A stretch of DNA of 14,545 bases from an uncultured Ideonella sp. GTDB taxonomy: Bacteria; Pseudomonadota; Gammaproteobacteria; Burkholderiales; Burkholderiaceae. The stretch spans positions 1-14,545 of the forward strand of contig CAMLGG010000129.1 in assembly GCA_946479475.1 (NCBI GenBank). The letters run 5' to 3'. The notes below the pieces were generated by a model. It ran no database searches and was not told where the DNA came from. It saw only the letters and a program-made list of their open reading frames with translations. Position 1 is the first letter of the stretch. The number at the start of each line of letters is the position of its first letter. Below, one piece after another: positions 6,193 to 13,052 of this stretch. Position numbers and translations under genes: made by a program.

Positions 6193-6540
6193 TCAACCCT
6201 TGGCCCAGGGCCTCGGGCCGCCGATGACGTGCATGTGGAGGTGGAACACCTCCTGGCCGCCGTCGCGGCCGGTGTTGATGATCTGGCGGAAGCCGCCGGT
6301 GACGCCGGCCTCGGCCATCAGCCGGGGCGCCAGCACCATGAGCTTGCCCATCAGCGCCTGGTCTTCGGCCGTCACGGCCTCCATGCTGGCGATGTGCCGC
6401 TTGGGGACCAGCAGCAGGTGCACCGGCGCCCAGGGGTGGATGTCGTGGAAGGCGATGACGTCCTCGTCCTCGTAGGCCTTCTTCGCCGGGATCTGGCCGG
6501 CGACTATTCTGCAGAAGATGCAGTTCGGATCTGAGCTCAT
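6193..6540 (-). CDS. HIT-family nucleotide hydrolase (HinT-like)
   Basis: The 115-residue protein carries the HIT signature H100-L-H102-M-H104-V-I, in which the middle histidine is the nucleophile of nucleoside phosphoramidate/AMP hydrolases. The N-terminal CIFCRIVAGQIPA (7-19) is the HinT-type start with a C-x-x-C pair. HinT proteins are small dimers that hydrolyse AMP-lysine-type phosphoramidates; the physiological role in bacteria is unclear. The ATG at 6540 has a GGGAAG element upstream, and the gap to the preceding membrane-protein gene is 16 bp, so co-transcription is likely. A HIT gene next to hisE/hisI and tatABC is a familiar Burkholderiales arrangement. Confidence 0.95.
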   Translation of the reverse strand: MSSDPNCIFCRIVAGQIPAKKAYEDEDVIAFHDIHPWAPVHLLLVPKRHIASMEAVTAEDQALMGKLMVLAPRLMAEAGVTGGFRQIINTGRDGGQEVFHLHMHVIGGPRPWAKG

Positions 6541-6556
6541 CGGGTTGCTTCCCGTT

Positions 6557-6940
6557 CTACACCGGCATGGCCCGGCGGTCGTTCAGTGCCATCCAGCCGC
6601 GCACGATGCGGTAGAGGAACCAGATCGAGATGCCGGTCCAGGCGATCCAGCCCGGCACGACCAGCAGGAACCAGAGCGGCAGCGTGAGGATGTACAGGCC
6701 GCCTGCCCACAACACGCTGCGGATGCGCCAGCGGAAGTGGCTCTCCTGCCAGGAGCCGGCCGCCTCGTCCTTCTTGACCAGGTCCAGGATGAAGGCAATC
6801 ACCAGCAGCAGCGTGGCGGCCTGCACGCCCGGGAGCACCGCGCCCACGGCCACCACGGCGTGCAACGCATAGCTGACGTGGCCGATGGTCCGCAGCGAGT
6901 CGTCGCGGGCCGGGTCCAGCGTCGTGGTCACTTCGTTCAC
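6557..6940 (-). CDS. Small membrane protein, DUF4870-like, GTG start
   Basis: A 127-residue predicted inner-membrane protein of unknown function. After a polar start ([18 protein letters not shown]) there are about four hydrophobic stretches: 19-34, 38-54 ([14 protein letters not shown]), 75-95 ([20 protein letters not shown]) and 97-110 ([15 protein letters not shown]). [13 protein letters not shown] and the terminal [13 protein letters not shown] resemble DUF4870/YidH-like small membrane proteins. No catalytic motif is visible. The start is GTG at 6940, overlapping the hisE stop as GTGA, with a perfect AAGGAG seven bases upstream. The frame stays open upstream to 7294 but that part is antisense-like to hisE codon structure. 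Position between hisE and the HIT gene suggests co-transcription, not a role in histidine synthesis. Confidence 0.85.
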   Translation of the reverse strand: MNEVTTTLDPARDDSLRTIGHVSYALHAVVAVGAVLPGVQAATLLLVIAFILDLVKKDEAAGSWQESHFRWRIRSVLWAGGLYILTLPLWFLLVVPGWIAWTGISIWFLYRIVRGWMALNDRRAMPV

Positions 6941-7305
6941 GGCTTCTCTCCTTGCTCGCGCTGTTGCGCCTTGCGGGCGGCGAATTCCTCCAGGCCGGAC
7001 AGGCCCTCGCGGCGCTCGAGCTCGGCCAGCACGTCGGCCGGCGTGAGGCCGAACTGCGCCAGCGCGATCATCGAGTGGAACCACAGGTCCGCCACCTCGT
7101 AGACGATCTTCTGGCGGTCGCCGTCCTTGGCCGCCATCACCGTCTCGGTGGCCTCCTCGCCGACCTTCTTCAGGATGGCATCGGTGCCCTTGTGGAACAG
7201 GCGCGCGACGTAGCTCTTGTCCGGGTCGCCCTGGCGGCGGGATTCGATCACCTCGGCCAGGCGCTGGAGCGTGTCGTTCGAGGTCGAGGCACAAGGACGG
7301 GTCAT
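6937..7305 (-). CDS. hisE: Phosphoribosyl-ATP pyrophosphatase
   Basis: The 122-residue HisE catalyses the second histidine step, hydrolysing phosphoribosyl-ATP to phosphoribosyl-AMP and pyrophosphate. It is an all-alpha MazG-like enzyme. The Mg-binding pattern is visible: [18 protein letters not shown] (46-63, with E50, E51 and E54) and [12 protein letters not shown] (69-80, E70 and D73). [24 protein letters not shown] is the classic family core. Two starts are possible: ATG 7305, used here, or GTG 7317, which overlaps the hisI stop as GTGA; neither has a strong ribosome-binding site, and they differ by four residues. It is a separate gene from hisI rather than the fused hisIE of enterobacteria. 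Confidence 0.96.
   Translation of the reverse strand: MTRPCASTSNDTLQRLAEVIESRRQGDPDKSYVARLFHKGTDAILKKVGEEATETVMAAKDGDRQKIVYEVADLWFHSMIALAQFGLTPADVLAELERREGLSGLEEFAARKAQQREQGEKP
6948..6953 (-). promoter_or_regulatory. Ribosome-binding site deciding the GTG start of the DUF4870-like gene
   Basis: AAGGAG on the minus strand, seven bases from GTG 6940. It lies within the last codons of hisE and makes the non-ATG start convincing. Confidence 0.7.
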
Positions 7306-7313
7306 CGCACTGT

Positions 7314-7706
7314 TCACTTCGTGTAGATCGCGGCGGGGTCCTTCAACACCGGCTCGACAGCCTTCCAGCCGCCCTCCTCGAGCCGCTCGAAGAAGCAGCT
7401 GTGGCGCCCGGTGTGGCAGGCGATGCCAGGCTCGTGGCCGAGCTGGGTGACCTTGAGCAGCACCACGTCCTGGTCGCAATCGAGCCGGATCTCGTGCACC
7501 TTCTGCACATGGCCGGACTCCTCGCCCTTGTGCCAGAGCCGGCCTCGCGAGCGGCTCCAGTAGACAGCCTCGCGCAGCTGCGCCGTGCGCTCCAGCGCCT
7601 CGCGGTTCATCCAGGCCATCATCAGCACATCGCCGGTGCCGGCCTCCTGGGCAATCGCCGGCACGAGCCCTTCGGCATCCCAGCGCACGTGATCCAGCCA
7701 ATCCAT
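7314..7706 (-). CDS. hisI: Phosphoribosyl-AMP cyclohydrolase
   Basis: The 130-residue HisI opens the adenine ring of phosphoribosyl-AMP in the third histidine step, using zinc and magnesium. Signatures are [12 protein letters not shown] (27-38), [19 protein letters not shown] (48-66), the metal-binding D76-C-D-Q-D80, and [16 protein letters not shown] with C97 and C104. Its end overlaps the possible GTG start of hisE. The ATG at 7706 begins MDWLDHVRW as in relatives; the frame extends to 7760 but without family similarity. Upstream is mutT, not hisF as in the usual Burkholderiales his cluster (hisBHAFIE), so the remaining his genes must be elsewhere. Confidence 0.96.
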   Translation of the reverse strand: MDWLDHVRWDAEGLVPAIAQEAGTGDVLMMAWMNREALERTAQLREAVYWSRSRGRLWHKGEESGHVQKVHEIRLDCDQDVVLLKVTQLGHEPGIACHTGRHSCFFERLEEGGWKAVEPVLKDPAAIYTK

Positions 7707-7728
7707 CCGGGCAGTGTAGCCAAGGCGC

Positions 7729-8178
7729 TCAGCCGGCATGCGTGGACCCCTGGTGCCCACGCTCTGCGGCGAACCATTGCAGGACCGGGATCGTGCCCGG
7801 CAGGACGGGCTGGCTGGCCACGGGCAGGCTCTCCCATGCCATCGACTGGCCCTCGCGCATCTCGAAGTCGCCGGACCACTCGTAGACCTTGCGGAAGTGC
7901 AGCCGGACGCGGGCGTGGGGATAGTCCATCACCAGCTCCTGCCAGGGGTGGCTCTCGCCGATGCTGATGCCGAGCTCCTCGTGCAGCTCTCGAGCGAGCG
8001 CCTCGTGCACGCTTTCGCCCGCCTCGATCTTGCCGCCCGGGAATTCCCAGTAGCCGGCGTAGACCTTGCCGACGGGCCGCGAGGTGAGGAGGAAGCGCCC
8101 TTCGCGGCCGGCCGCGTCGCGCTCGACCAGCACGCCCACCGCCACGTCGACGGGCGTGCGCTCCGGACCTCCGCTCAT
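7729..8178 (-). CDS. mutT: Nudix hydrolase, MutT-type 8-oxo-dGTP diphosphatase
   Basis: The 149-residue protein has a perfect Nudix box, G49-x5-E55-x7-R63-E64-L65-x-E67-E68-x-G70-I71, in a [13 protein letters not shown] context typical of MutT. MutT hydrolyses 8-oxo-dGTP to the monophosphate, preventing A-to-C transversions. The N-terminal [12 protein letters not shown] and [23 protein letters not shown] fit that subgroup, and the length is near E. coli MutT (129). The ATG at 8178 overlaps the DUF815 ATPase stop as ATGA; the frame continues to 8331 inside that gene and is rejected. DUF815 ATPase followed by mutT is a known pair in Burkholderiales, usually beside argJ and secA. Confidence 0.92.
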   Translation of the reverse strand: MSGGPERTPVDVAVGVLVERDAAGREGRFLLTSRPVGKVYAGYWEFPGGKIEAGESVHEALARELHEELGISIGESHPWQELVMDYPHARVRLHFRKVYEWSGDFEMREGQSMAWESLPVASQPVLPGTIPVLQWFAAERGHQGSTHAG

Positions 8179-9059
8179 GCGGCCGGCCCCAGCGACATCC
8201 GCCCGGCCAGGTCGCGCGCGAACTGGTGCGCCACGCGGCCCGAGCGCGAACCGCGCTCGAGCGCGAAGACCAGCGCCTCCGGCCGGGCCGACTCGATCTG
8301 GGCATCGCTCAGCCCATGGTGGCGCAGCCACTGCGCGACGATCGCCAGGTACTCGGCCTGGCTGAACGGATAGAAGCTGACCCAGAGCCCGAAGCGCTCG
8401 GACAGCGAGATCTTCTCCTCCACCACCTCGCCGGGATGCACCTCGCCGTCTTCGGTGTGCTGGTAGCTGAGGTTCTCCTTCATGTACTCGGGCAGCAGGT
8501 GGCGCCGGTTGCTGGTGGCGTAGATGAGGAGGTTGTCCGATGCCTGCGCCACCGAGCCGTCGAGGATGGATTTCAGCGCCTTGTAGCCGGGCTCGCCCTC
8601 CTCGAAGCTCAGGTCGTCGCAGAACACGATGAAGCGCTCGGGACGGCCGGCCACCAGGTCCACCAGGTCGGGCAGGTCGACCAGGTCCGCCTTGTCGACC
8701 TCGATCAGGCGCAAACCGCGTGGCGAGAACTCGTTGAGGCAGGCCTTGATGAGCGAGCTCTTGCCCGTGCCGCGCGCGCCCGTCAGCAGCACGTTGTTGG
8801 CCGAAGCGCCGGCAACGAACTGCTCGGTGTTGCGGGCCAGGCGCTCCTTCTGCGCGTCGATCTCCTTCAGGTCCGCGAGGCGGATGGTGGCAACGTGTCG
8901 TACAGGCTCCAGCACGCCGGAGCCGGCGCGCTTGCGATAGCGGAAGGCGATCGAGGCCCCCCAGTCGGGGGCGGCAGGCGGATGAGGCAGCACCGCCTCG
9001 AGGCGGCCGAGCACGCGCTCGGCCCGGGCCAGCAGCGCGTCGAGGGAAGAAGAGTCCAT
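8175..9059 (-). CDS. DUF815-family AAA ATPase
   Basis: The 294-residue cytoplasmic ATPase belongs to the DUF815 (PF05673) P-loop family. Walker A is GARGTGKSS (94-102), and Walker B is FIVFCDDLSF (143-152). Further conserved blocks are ADLKEIDAQKERLARNTEQFVAG before the P-loop, the sensor-like LLIYATSNRRHLLPE, and the SLSERFGLWVSFYPFSQAEYLAIV segment. Members are widespread in proteobacteria without an assigned function. The ATG at 9059 is chosen because it begins the compact family N-terminus; the open frame to 9284 runs into the 5'-nucleotidase gene. It follows the 5'-nucleotidase by 43 bp, which includes a small hairpin, and overlaps mutT by ATGA. Confidence 0.92.
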   Translation of the reverse strand: MDSSSLDALLARAERVLGRLEAVLPHPPAAPDWGASIAFRYRKRAGSGVLEPVRHVATIRLADLKEIDAQKERLARNTEQFVAGASANNVLLTGARGTGKSSLIKACLNEFSPRGLRLIEVDKADLVDLPDLVDLVAGRPERFIVFCDDLSFEEGEPGYKALKSILDGSVAQASDNLLIYATSNRRHLLPEYMKENLSYQHTEDGEVHPGEVVEEKISLSERFGLWVSFYPFSQAEYLAIVAQWLRHHGLSDAQIESARPEALVFALERGSRSGRVAHQFARDLAGRMSLGPAA

Positions 9060-9077
9060 GCGCCGAGTGTAGTGAAC

Positions 9078-9095
9078 ACCCGGCGGCGACCGGGT
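9078..9095 (-). terminator. GC hairpin between 5'-nucleotidase and DUF815 genes
   Basis: ACCCGG (9078-9083) and CCGGGT (9090-9095) form a perfect 6-bp stem with a 6-base loop, 7 bp after the 5'-nucleotidase stop codon. No T-run follows, so it may be a weak or Rho-assisted terminator, or an mRNA-stabilising hairpin between cistrons. Confidence 0.35.
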
Positions 9096-9102
9096 CAACG
9101 CT

Positions 9103-10947
9103 TCACGGGCAGGCCGTGCCGCCATCCAGCCGCCGGATGCGCGGCTTGCCGAGCTTCGCGTCAGCCGGGTCGTAGGGCGGATTGGGCGCCAGGTAGCCGG
9201 CGAAGTAGCGGGTGAGCGCGTCGATGTCCTGCGCGCCGCCCAGGCGGTCGGTGCCGCCCTTGAGCACAGTGAAGGCATCGCCACCGTCGGCCATGAAGTT
9301 GTTGACCGTCACGCGCCAGGGCCGGGTCGGGTTCACCACCGCGCCGTCCTCGACCAGCGTCTCGGTGTGGCCCGCGACCTCCAGCGTGAGGTGGCGGACC
9401 TTGGCGCCGCAAGCCTGCGTGTGATCCCAGTCGTAGTGCAGCCCGCGCGAGGGCAGCATGACCCTTGCAAAGCCCGTCTGGCCGAAGCAGTTGGGGAACT
9501 GCTGCTCCAGCACGTCCCGGATCTGCTGCGTCGTCAGCGTCATCGTCACCAGGCTGTTGCCGAAGGGCTGGACCTGGAAGGCCTCGCCGTAGGTGACATT
9601 GCCGTCGCCCTCGCCCACCCCGCTGCCGGCGTAGAGGAAGCCGGGGTTGCGCACGCCACCCGGGTTCATCAGCGCCAGCACGGCCCCCCCGAACTCGGGC
9701 GCGGAGGTCGCATCGAGCTGAGCATCGGCGACCAGTTCGCCGGCCGGCATGTTGCAGGCCGCATCCTTGGTGTTGGGCGCATCGGTCGTGATGCTGCCGA
9801 TCACCTGGTTGGCGATGGGCGCCACGATGGTCTTGTAGTTGGCGACGATGGCGGCGACCTCGGCGTTGGGAACGATGTCCGGGTTGCTTCGGTCGACGAC
9901 CTTGTTGTGGGCCGTGACGCTGCTCACATCCCGCGTGCCGGAGTCGAGCGTCACGTCGATCTCGGTCAGCACGCGGCCTTGCGAGTTGGCGCTCGTGACG
10001 GAGACCAGGCGCCCGGTCGACAAGGGCAGCTGGCAGTTGTAGGCCGCATGGGTGTGGCCCGAGATGACGAGGTCCACCGCGCCGTCGAGCTGCGACACGA
10101 TGGTCTTGATGGGCGAGCCCTCCAGTCCGCCGGCGCAGGCGTCGATGTCCTGCGGGGACGGGCTGGTCTGCGAGCCGCCCTGATGGATCAGCACCACGAT
10201 CGCCTCGATGCCCTGCGCCTTGAGTTGGGGCACCAGCGCGTTCACCGTGGCGGCTTCGTCGAGGAACTGCAGGCCCTTGACGCCGGAGGGCGAGACGATC
10301 TGCGGCGTCTCCTTCAGGGTCATGCCGATGAAGGCCATCTTCACCTTCTTGCCGCCGACGTCGAAGGTCTTCAGGCCGTAGGGCGCGAACAGCGTCTTGC
10401 CGTTGCTCTTCTTCACCACGTTGGCGGCGAGGAACCTGAACTTCGCGCCTTCGAAAGGCACCGGCGTGCCGACCTCTGCGCCGCGGCAACTGTTTTCGTG
10501 GTCGGTCGGATGGCAGCCGCCGCGCTGCATGCGCAGGAGCTCTTCCTTGCCGTCGTCGAACTCGTGGTTGCCGACCGCATTGAAGTCGAGGCCCGCGCGG
10601 TTCATGGTCTCGATCGAGCCTTCGTCATGGAAGAGCGCGGAGATCAAGGGGCTGGCGCCGATCAGGTCGCCGGCCGATACCACCACGGTGTTCGGATTGG
10701 CGGCACGCGCGGCAGCGACGTAGCCTGCGATGTAGTCGACGCCACCGGCCGGGACCAGCGGCGCGTCGGCATTTGCGCGAAAGGTGCCGGGCGACTCCAT
10801 CTGGCCGTGGAAGTCGTTGAGGGCGAGGATCCTGACGATGGCGACAGGCTTGTCCCTGGCCGGGGTCGTGGCAGCGCAGGCCAGGCCGGGCAGCGCCATG
10901 GCGAGCGCGAGCGCGTGCAGCGCGAAGCGGGACGAAGGCAGCTTCAT
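9103..10947 (-). CDS. Periplasmic bifunctional metallophosphatase / 5'-nucleotidase (UshA-like)
   Basis: The 614-residue secreted enzyme has a Sec signal peptide (1-25, ending GLACA-AT). The N-terminal calcineurin-like domain holds ND45FH47G, GD94LIGASP, GN127H128EFDDG and SGHTHAAYNC, which build the dinuclear metal site. The C-terminal 5'-nucleotidase domain has NPGGVRNPGF, YGEAFQVQPFGNSLVTM and VNNFMADGGDAFTVL, the substrate-binding segments. Such enzymes dephosphorylate nucleotides, sometimes UDP-sugars, in the periplasm for nucleoside and phosphate scavenging. Several cysteines (GGCHPTDHENSC; YNCQLP; PNCFG; QACGAK) suggest disulfides. The ATG at 10947 is followed directly by the signal peptide. 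A 7-bp inverted repeat sits just upstream, and a 74-bp leader separates it from pdeM. Confidence 0.95.
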   Translation of the reverse strand: MKLPSSRFALHALALAMALPGLACAATTPARDKPVAIVRILALNDFHGQMESPGTFRANADAPLVPAGGVDYIAGYVAAARAANPNTVVVSAGDLIGASPLISALFHDEGSIETMNRAGLDFNAVGNHEFDDGKEELLRMQRGGCHPTDHENSCRGAEVGTPVPFEGAKFRFLAANVVKKSNGKTLFAPYGLKTFDVGGKKVKMAFIGMTLKETPQIVSPSGVKGLQFLDEAATVNALVPQLKAQGIEAIVVLIHQGGSQTSPSPQDIDACAGGLEGSPIKTIVSQLDGAVDLVISGHTHAAYNCQLPLSTGRLVSVTSANSQGRVLTEIDVTLDSGTRDVSSVTAHNKVVDRSNPDIVPNAEVAAIVANYKTIVAPIANQVIGSITTDAPNTKDAACNMPAGELVADAQLDATSAPEFGGAVLALMNPGGVRNPGFLYAGSGVGEGDGNVTYGEAFQVQPFGNSLVTMTLTTQQIRDVLEQQFPNCFGQTGFARVMLPSRGLHYDWDHTQACGAKVRHLTLEVAGHTETLVEDGAVVNPTRPWRVTVNNFMADGGDAFTVLKGGTDRLGGAQDIDALTRYFAGYLAPNPPYDPADAKLGKPRIRRLDGGTACP

Positions 10948-10949
10948 GT

Positions 10950-10978
10950 CGGTCTCTTGCGGGCTGGAATGGAGACCG
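10950..10978 (-). promoter_or_regulatory. Inverted repeat abutting the 5'-nucleotidase start
   Basis: CGGTCTC at 10950-10956 is the exact reverse complement of GAGACCG at 10972-10978, with a 15-base spacer. In the mRNA the second arm lies two bases before the ATG at 10947 and covers the only Shine-Dalgarno-like bases (AAGAGA). A hairpin here could mask the ribosome-binding site, or the DNA could be an operator. Seen directly; the role is inferred. Confidence 0.5.
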
Positions 10979-11021
10979 CATTGGAGGGACCGATCGTGTC
11001 AGCGGCGTGAAGCCGGGATGC

Positions 11022-11684
11022 TCAGGGGATGCGATGCACGCCCTGCCCGTCGCTGACGAAGCACAGGTCACCCGGCTCGCGCACCACCGAGGCCAGCCCG
11101 GTGAACTCGCCGAAGGCCGGCAGCACCAGCACGCCGGCGCGCGCGTGGAAAGCGGGCAGCCGAAGGCGGTCGTACGCGGCGCCGCCCAGCGTTGCGCCCG
11201 GATGCAGATGACCCGCCACGACGGCCTGCGCCGGCCGGGGCGACGGATGGTGGCAGAGCGCCCACGGCCCACGGCCGAAGGGTTCATCGACGACGGTGAT
11301 GCCGAGTCCGGCCGGCGGGTCGCCGGCACGCTGGTCATGGTTGCCGCGGACGAGGGTCAACGCGAGCGAACTGCGCTGCGCGCGCCAGGCCGCGAAGGCG
11401 CCGATGCCCGGCCCGCTCTTTGCGCGTGCGGCGTGGAGGAAGTCGCCGAGGAAGACCACTTCGGCCGCCCCGAGCCGATCGACCACGGCGCCGAGCCGGG
11501 CGAGGTTTGCCTCGCTGGTGCCCCCGGGCACCGGCACGCCGAGCCGGCGAAAGCTGTGCGCCTTACCGAGATGGAAATCGGCCACCAGCAGGACGCGCCC
11601 GCCGGGCCAGAAGGCCGCGCGCTCGGGGCACAGCCAAAGTTCACCGCCACCCCACTGCAGCGCGAAATCCGCGCTCGCGGTCAC
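11022..11684 (-). CDS. pdeM: PdeM-type metallophosphoesterase (ligase-associated DNA damage response endonuclease)
   Basis: This 220-residue calcineurin-like phosphoesterase matches the PdeM family. Metal motifs in order are D36FH38LGKAHSFRRLG, GD81FLHA, GN115H116D, CHHP (144-147) and GH159LH161P, followed by FGEFTGL near the C-terminus. In the family PdeM is encoded with an ATP-dependent DNA ligase, an Lhr-type helicase and a predicted exonuclease, and is proposed to process DNA ends in repair; none of these partners is in this window. The start is GTG at 11684, one base past the slmA stop; no strong ribosome-binding site is seen, so coupling to slmA translation is likely. The following gene is another calcineurin-fold enzyme, but of a different, secreted subfamily. 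Confidence 0.88.
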   Translation of the reverse strand: MTASADFALQWGGGELWLCPERAAFWPGGRVLLVADFHLGKAHSFRRLGVPVPGGTSEANLARLGAVVDRLGAAEVVFLGDFLHAARAKSGPGIGAFAAWRAQRSSLALTLVRGNHDQRAGDPPAGLGITVVDEPFGRGPWALCHHPSPRPAQAVVAGHLHPGATLGGAAYDRLRLPAFHARAGVLVLPAFGEFTGLASVVREPGDLCFVSDGQGVHRIP

Positions 11685-11685
11685 T

Positions 11686-12369
11686 TCAGGTCAGCAGGCC
11701 GAGCGCGATGTCGAGGTGCTCGGTCGGGCTGCGCTTGAATCCCGAGCGTGCATAGCGCTGGAGGCGGCCGACGATGAAGGCCGTCAGTGCCGAGGCGCGG
11801 CCGTTGGCGTCCACCGTGGGCATCGCGGAGCCGGCATGGTCCGCGGCCAGGCGCAGGCTCTGGCGCAGCTGCGACTCGACGCGGTCGAAGAACTGGTTCA
11901 TGCGCGCAGACAGGCGCTCGTTCTCGAACACCAGCGCGTCGCCCACCATCACGCGGGTCATGCCCGGGTTCTTCTCGCCGAACTGCAGCACCACCTGGGC
12001 GATGCGCTGCGCCTGCACCGAGCCGTCGCCCTCGCGCTCGGTGATCTGGTTTACCAGGCCAAAGATGCTGGACTCGATGAACTCGATCAGGCCCTCGAAC
12101 ATCTGCGCCTTGCTCGCGAAGTGGCGGTACAGGGCCGCCTCGCTGACCTGGAGCTGAGCGGCCAGGGCCGCGGTGGTGATTCGCTCGGCGCCCGGCTGCT
12201 CGAGCATCGCCGCCAGCGTCTGCAGGATCTGCACCCGGCGCTCGCCGGGCTTGGGGCGCTTGCGGGCCGGCGCCTGCTCGCCCGCCCGATCTTCGCCCGC
12301 GGGGGCGCCGGCTGCGGGGCTCGGTGCCTCGGCCTCGGCCGCTTCGGTTTCTTCGGGCAGGTCAGGCAT
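11686..12369 (-). CDS. slmA: TetR-family nucleoid occlusion factor SlmA
   Basis: The 227-residue protein has an Ala/Glu/Pro-rich N-terminal extension (1-38) not found in E. coli SlmA (198 residues). A TetR helix-turn-helix follows: RRVQILQTLAAMLE and RITTAALAAQLQVSEAALYRHFASKAQMFEGLIEFIE (63-99), which closely matches SlmA. The regulatory domain shows the SlmA pattern FGEKNPGMTRVMVGDALVFENERLSARMNQFFDRVESQLRQ. In E. coli, DNA-bound SlmA blocks FtsZ ring assembly over the nucleoid. Whether the betaproteobacterial form does the same is inferred. The ATG at 12369 overlaps the HAD gene stop by one base (TGATG). The open frame to 12627 is rejected because it lies within that gene. Confidence 0.9.
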   Translation of the reverse strand: MPDLPEETEAAEAEAPSPAAGAPAGEDRAGEQAPARKRPKPGERRVQILQTLAAMLEQPGAERITTAALAAQLQVSEAALYRHFASKAQMFEGLIEFIESSIFGLVNQITEREGDGSVQAQRIAQVVLQFGEKNPGMTRVMVGDALVFENERLSARMNQFFDRVESQLRQSLRLAADHAGSAMPTVDANGRASALTAFIVGRLQRYARSGFKRSPTEHLDIALGLLT

Positions 12370-13052
12370 CACGGCAGGCGGCGCAACTGTTGGAGCGAGG
12401 CGATTCTGGCATACACGTAGGTCGGCCTTCGGTGCAGGTAAACACCAACTTCCGGGCCGTGGGCTGCCCTTCTTGCCCAGCGTTGCATCCACACGGTGCG
12501 CATGCCGACGGCATGCGCCGCCTTCTGGTGGACGAGGGTGTCCTCGACCAGCACGCAGCGTCGCGGCGGGACGCCCAGCCGAGCGGCCAGCGCCCGGAAC
12601 ATCCGCCTGTCGGGCTTCGGGCGCCACTGGCCGAACATCGTCATGTCCTCGATGCCGAGGATGCCGTCGAAGCAGCGGCGCAGCCCGAGCGCACGCAACA
12701 CGCGCTCGGCGTACGCGACCGGCGCGTTGGTCAGGACGAGCTTGCGGCCGCGCAGGCGGCGCAGCGCGGCGGCGTCGTGCGGATGGTGGCGCAGCCGCTG
12801 CTCCAACTCCGGCAGCAGGTGCGTGTCGTGCAGGAAGTGCGCCGGCCTGATCGCGTGGTGGCGGATGAGGCCGAGCAGGGTCGCACCATAACGGCGCCAG
12901 TACTGGACGCGCAGCGCGGCGGCAGCTTCGGGCTGGAGCGACAGCTCGCGGGCGATGTAGGCCGTCATCGCGGTGGTCAGCGGGCCGAAGGCCGCCGCCG
13001 ACGCATCGTGCAGCGTGTTGTCGAGGTCGAAGAGCCAGACGCGCTCAGGCAT
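12369..13052 (-). CDS. HAD-family pyrimidine 5'-nucleotidase-like phosphatase
   Basis: The 227-residue HAD-superfamily hydrolase shows motif I FD9LDNT, motif II LT108N, the motif III lysine in WRPK146PD, and motif IV VLVED171T. The Asp9 nucleophile and DLDNTLHDA start match the SDT1-like pyrimidine 5'-nucleotidase subgroup, usually placed between argB and slmA in Burkholderiales. The substrate, probably pyrimidine nucleotides, is inferred. The ATG at 13052 is preceded by GGGAG (13059-13063) at six bases and overlaps the transporter stop by eight bases; a possible upstream start at 13082 would add ten unconserved residues. Its end overlaps slmA by one base, so translation is probably coupled. 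Confidence 0.92.
   Translation of the reverse strand: MPERVWLFDLDNTLHDASAAAFGPLTTAMTAYIARELSLQPEAAAALRVQYWRRYGATLLGLIRHHAIRPAHFLHDTHLLPELEQRLRHHPHDAAALRRLRGRKLVLTNAPVAYAERVLRALGLRRCFDGILGIEDMTMFGQWRPKPDRRMFRALAARLGVPPRRCVLVEDTLVHQKAAHAVGMRTVWMQRWARRAAHGPEVGVYLHRRPTYVYARIASLQQLRRLP

Noticed and set aside
6541..6554. CGGG-N6-CCCG inverted repeat before the HIT gene
   Set aside because: Four-base arms are expected by chance at this GC content.
9367..11010. 547-residue open frame opposite the 5'-nucleotidase
   Set aside because: Low-complexity antisense translation rich in Arg, Gly, Val and Asp; the 5'-nucleotidase on the other strand has all metal motifs and a signal peptide.
9103..11684. Two adjacent metallophosphoesterases as a recent duplication
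   Set aside because: They share only the general calcineurin-type metal motifs; one is a secreted two-domain 5'-nucleotidase and the other a 220-residue cytoplasmic PdeM, with different motif spacing.
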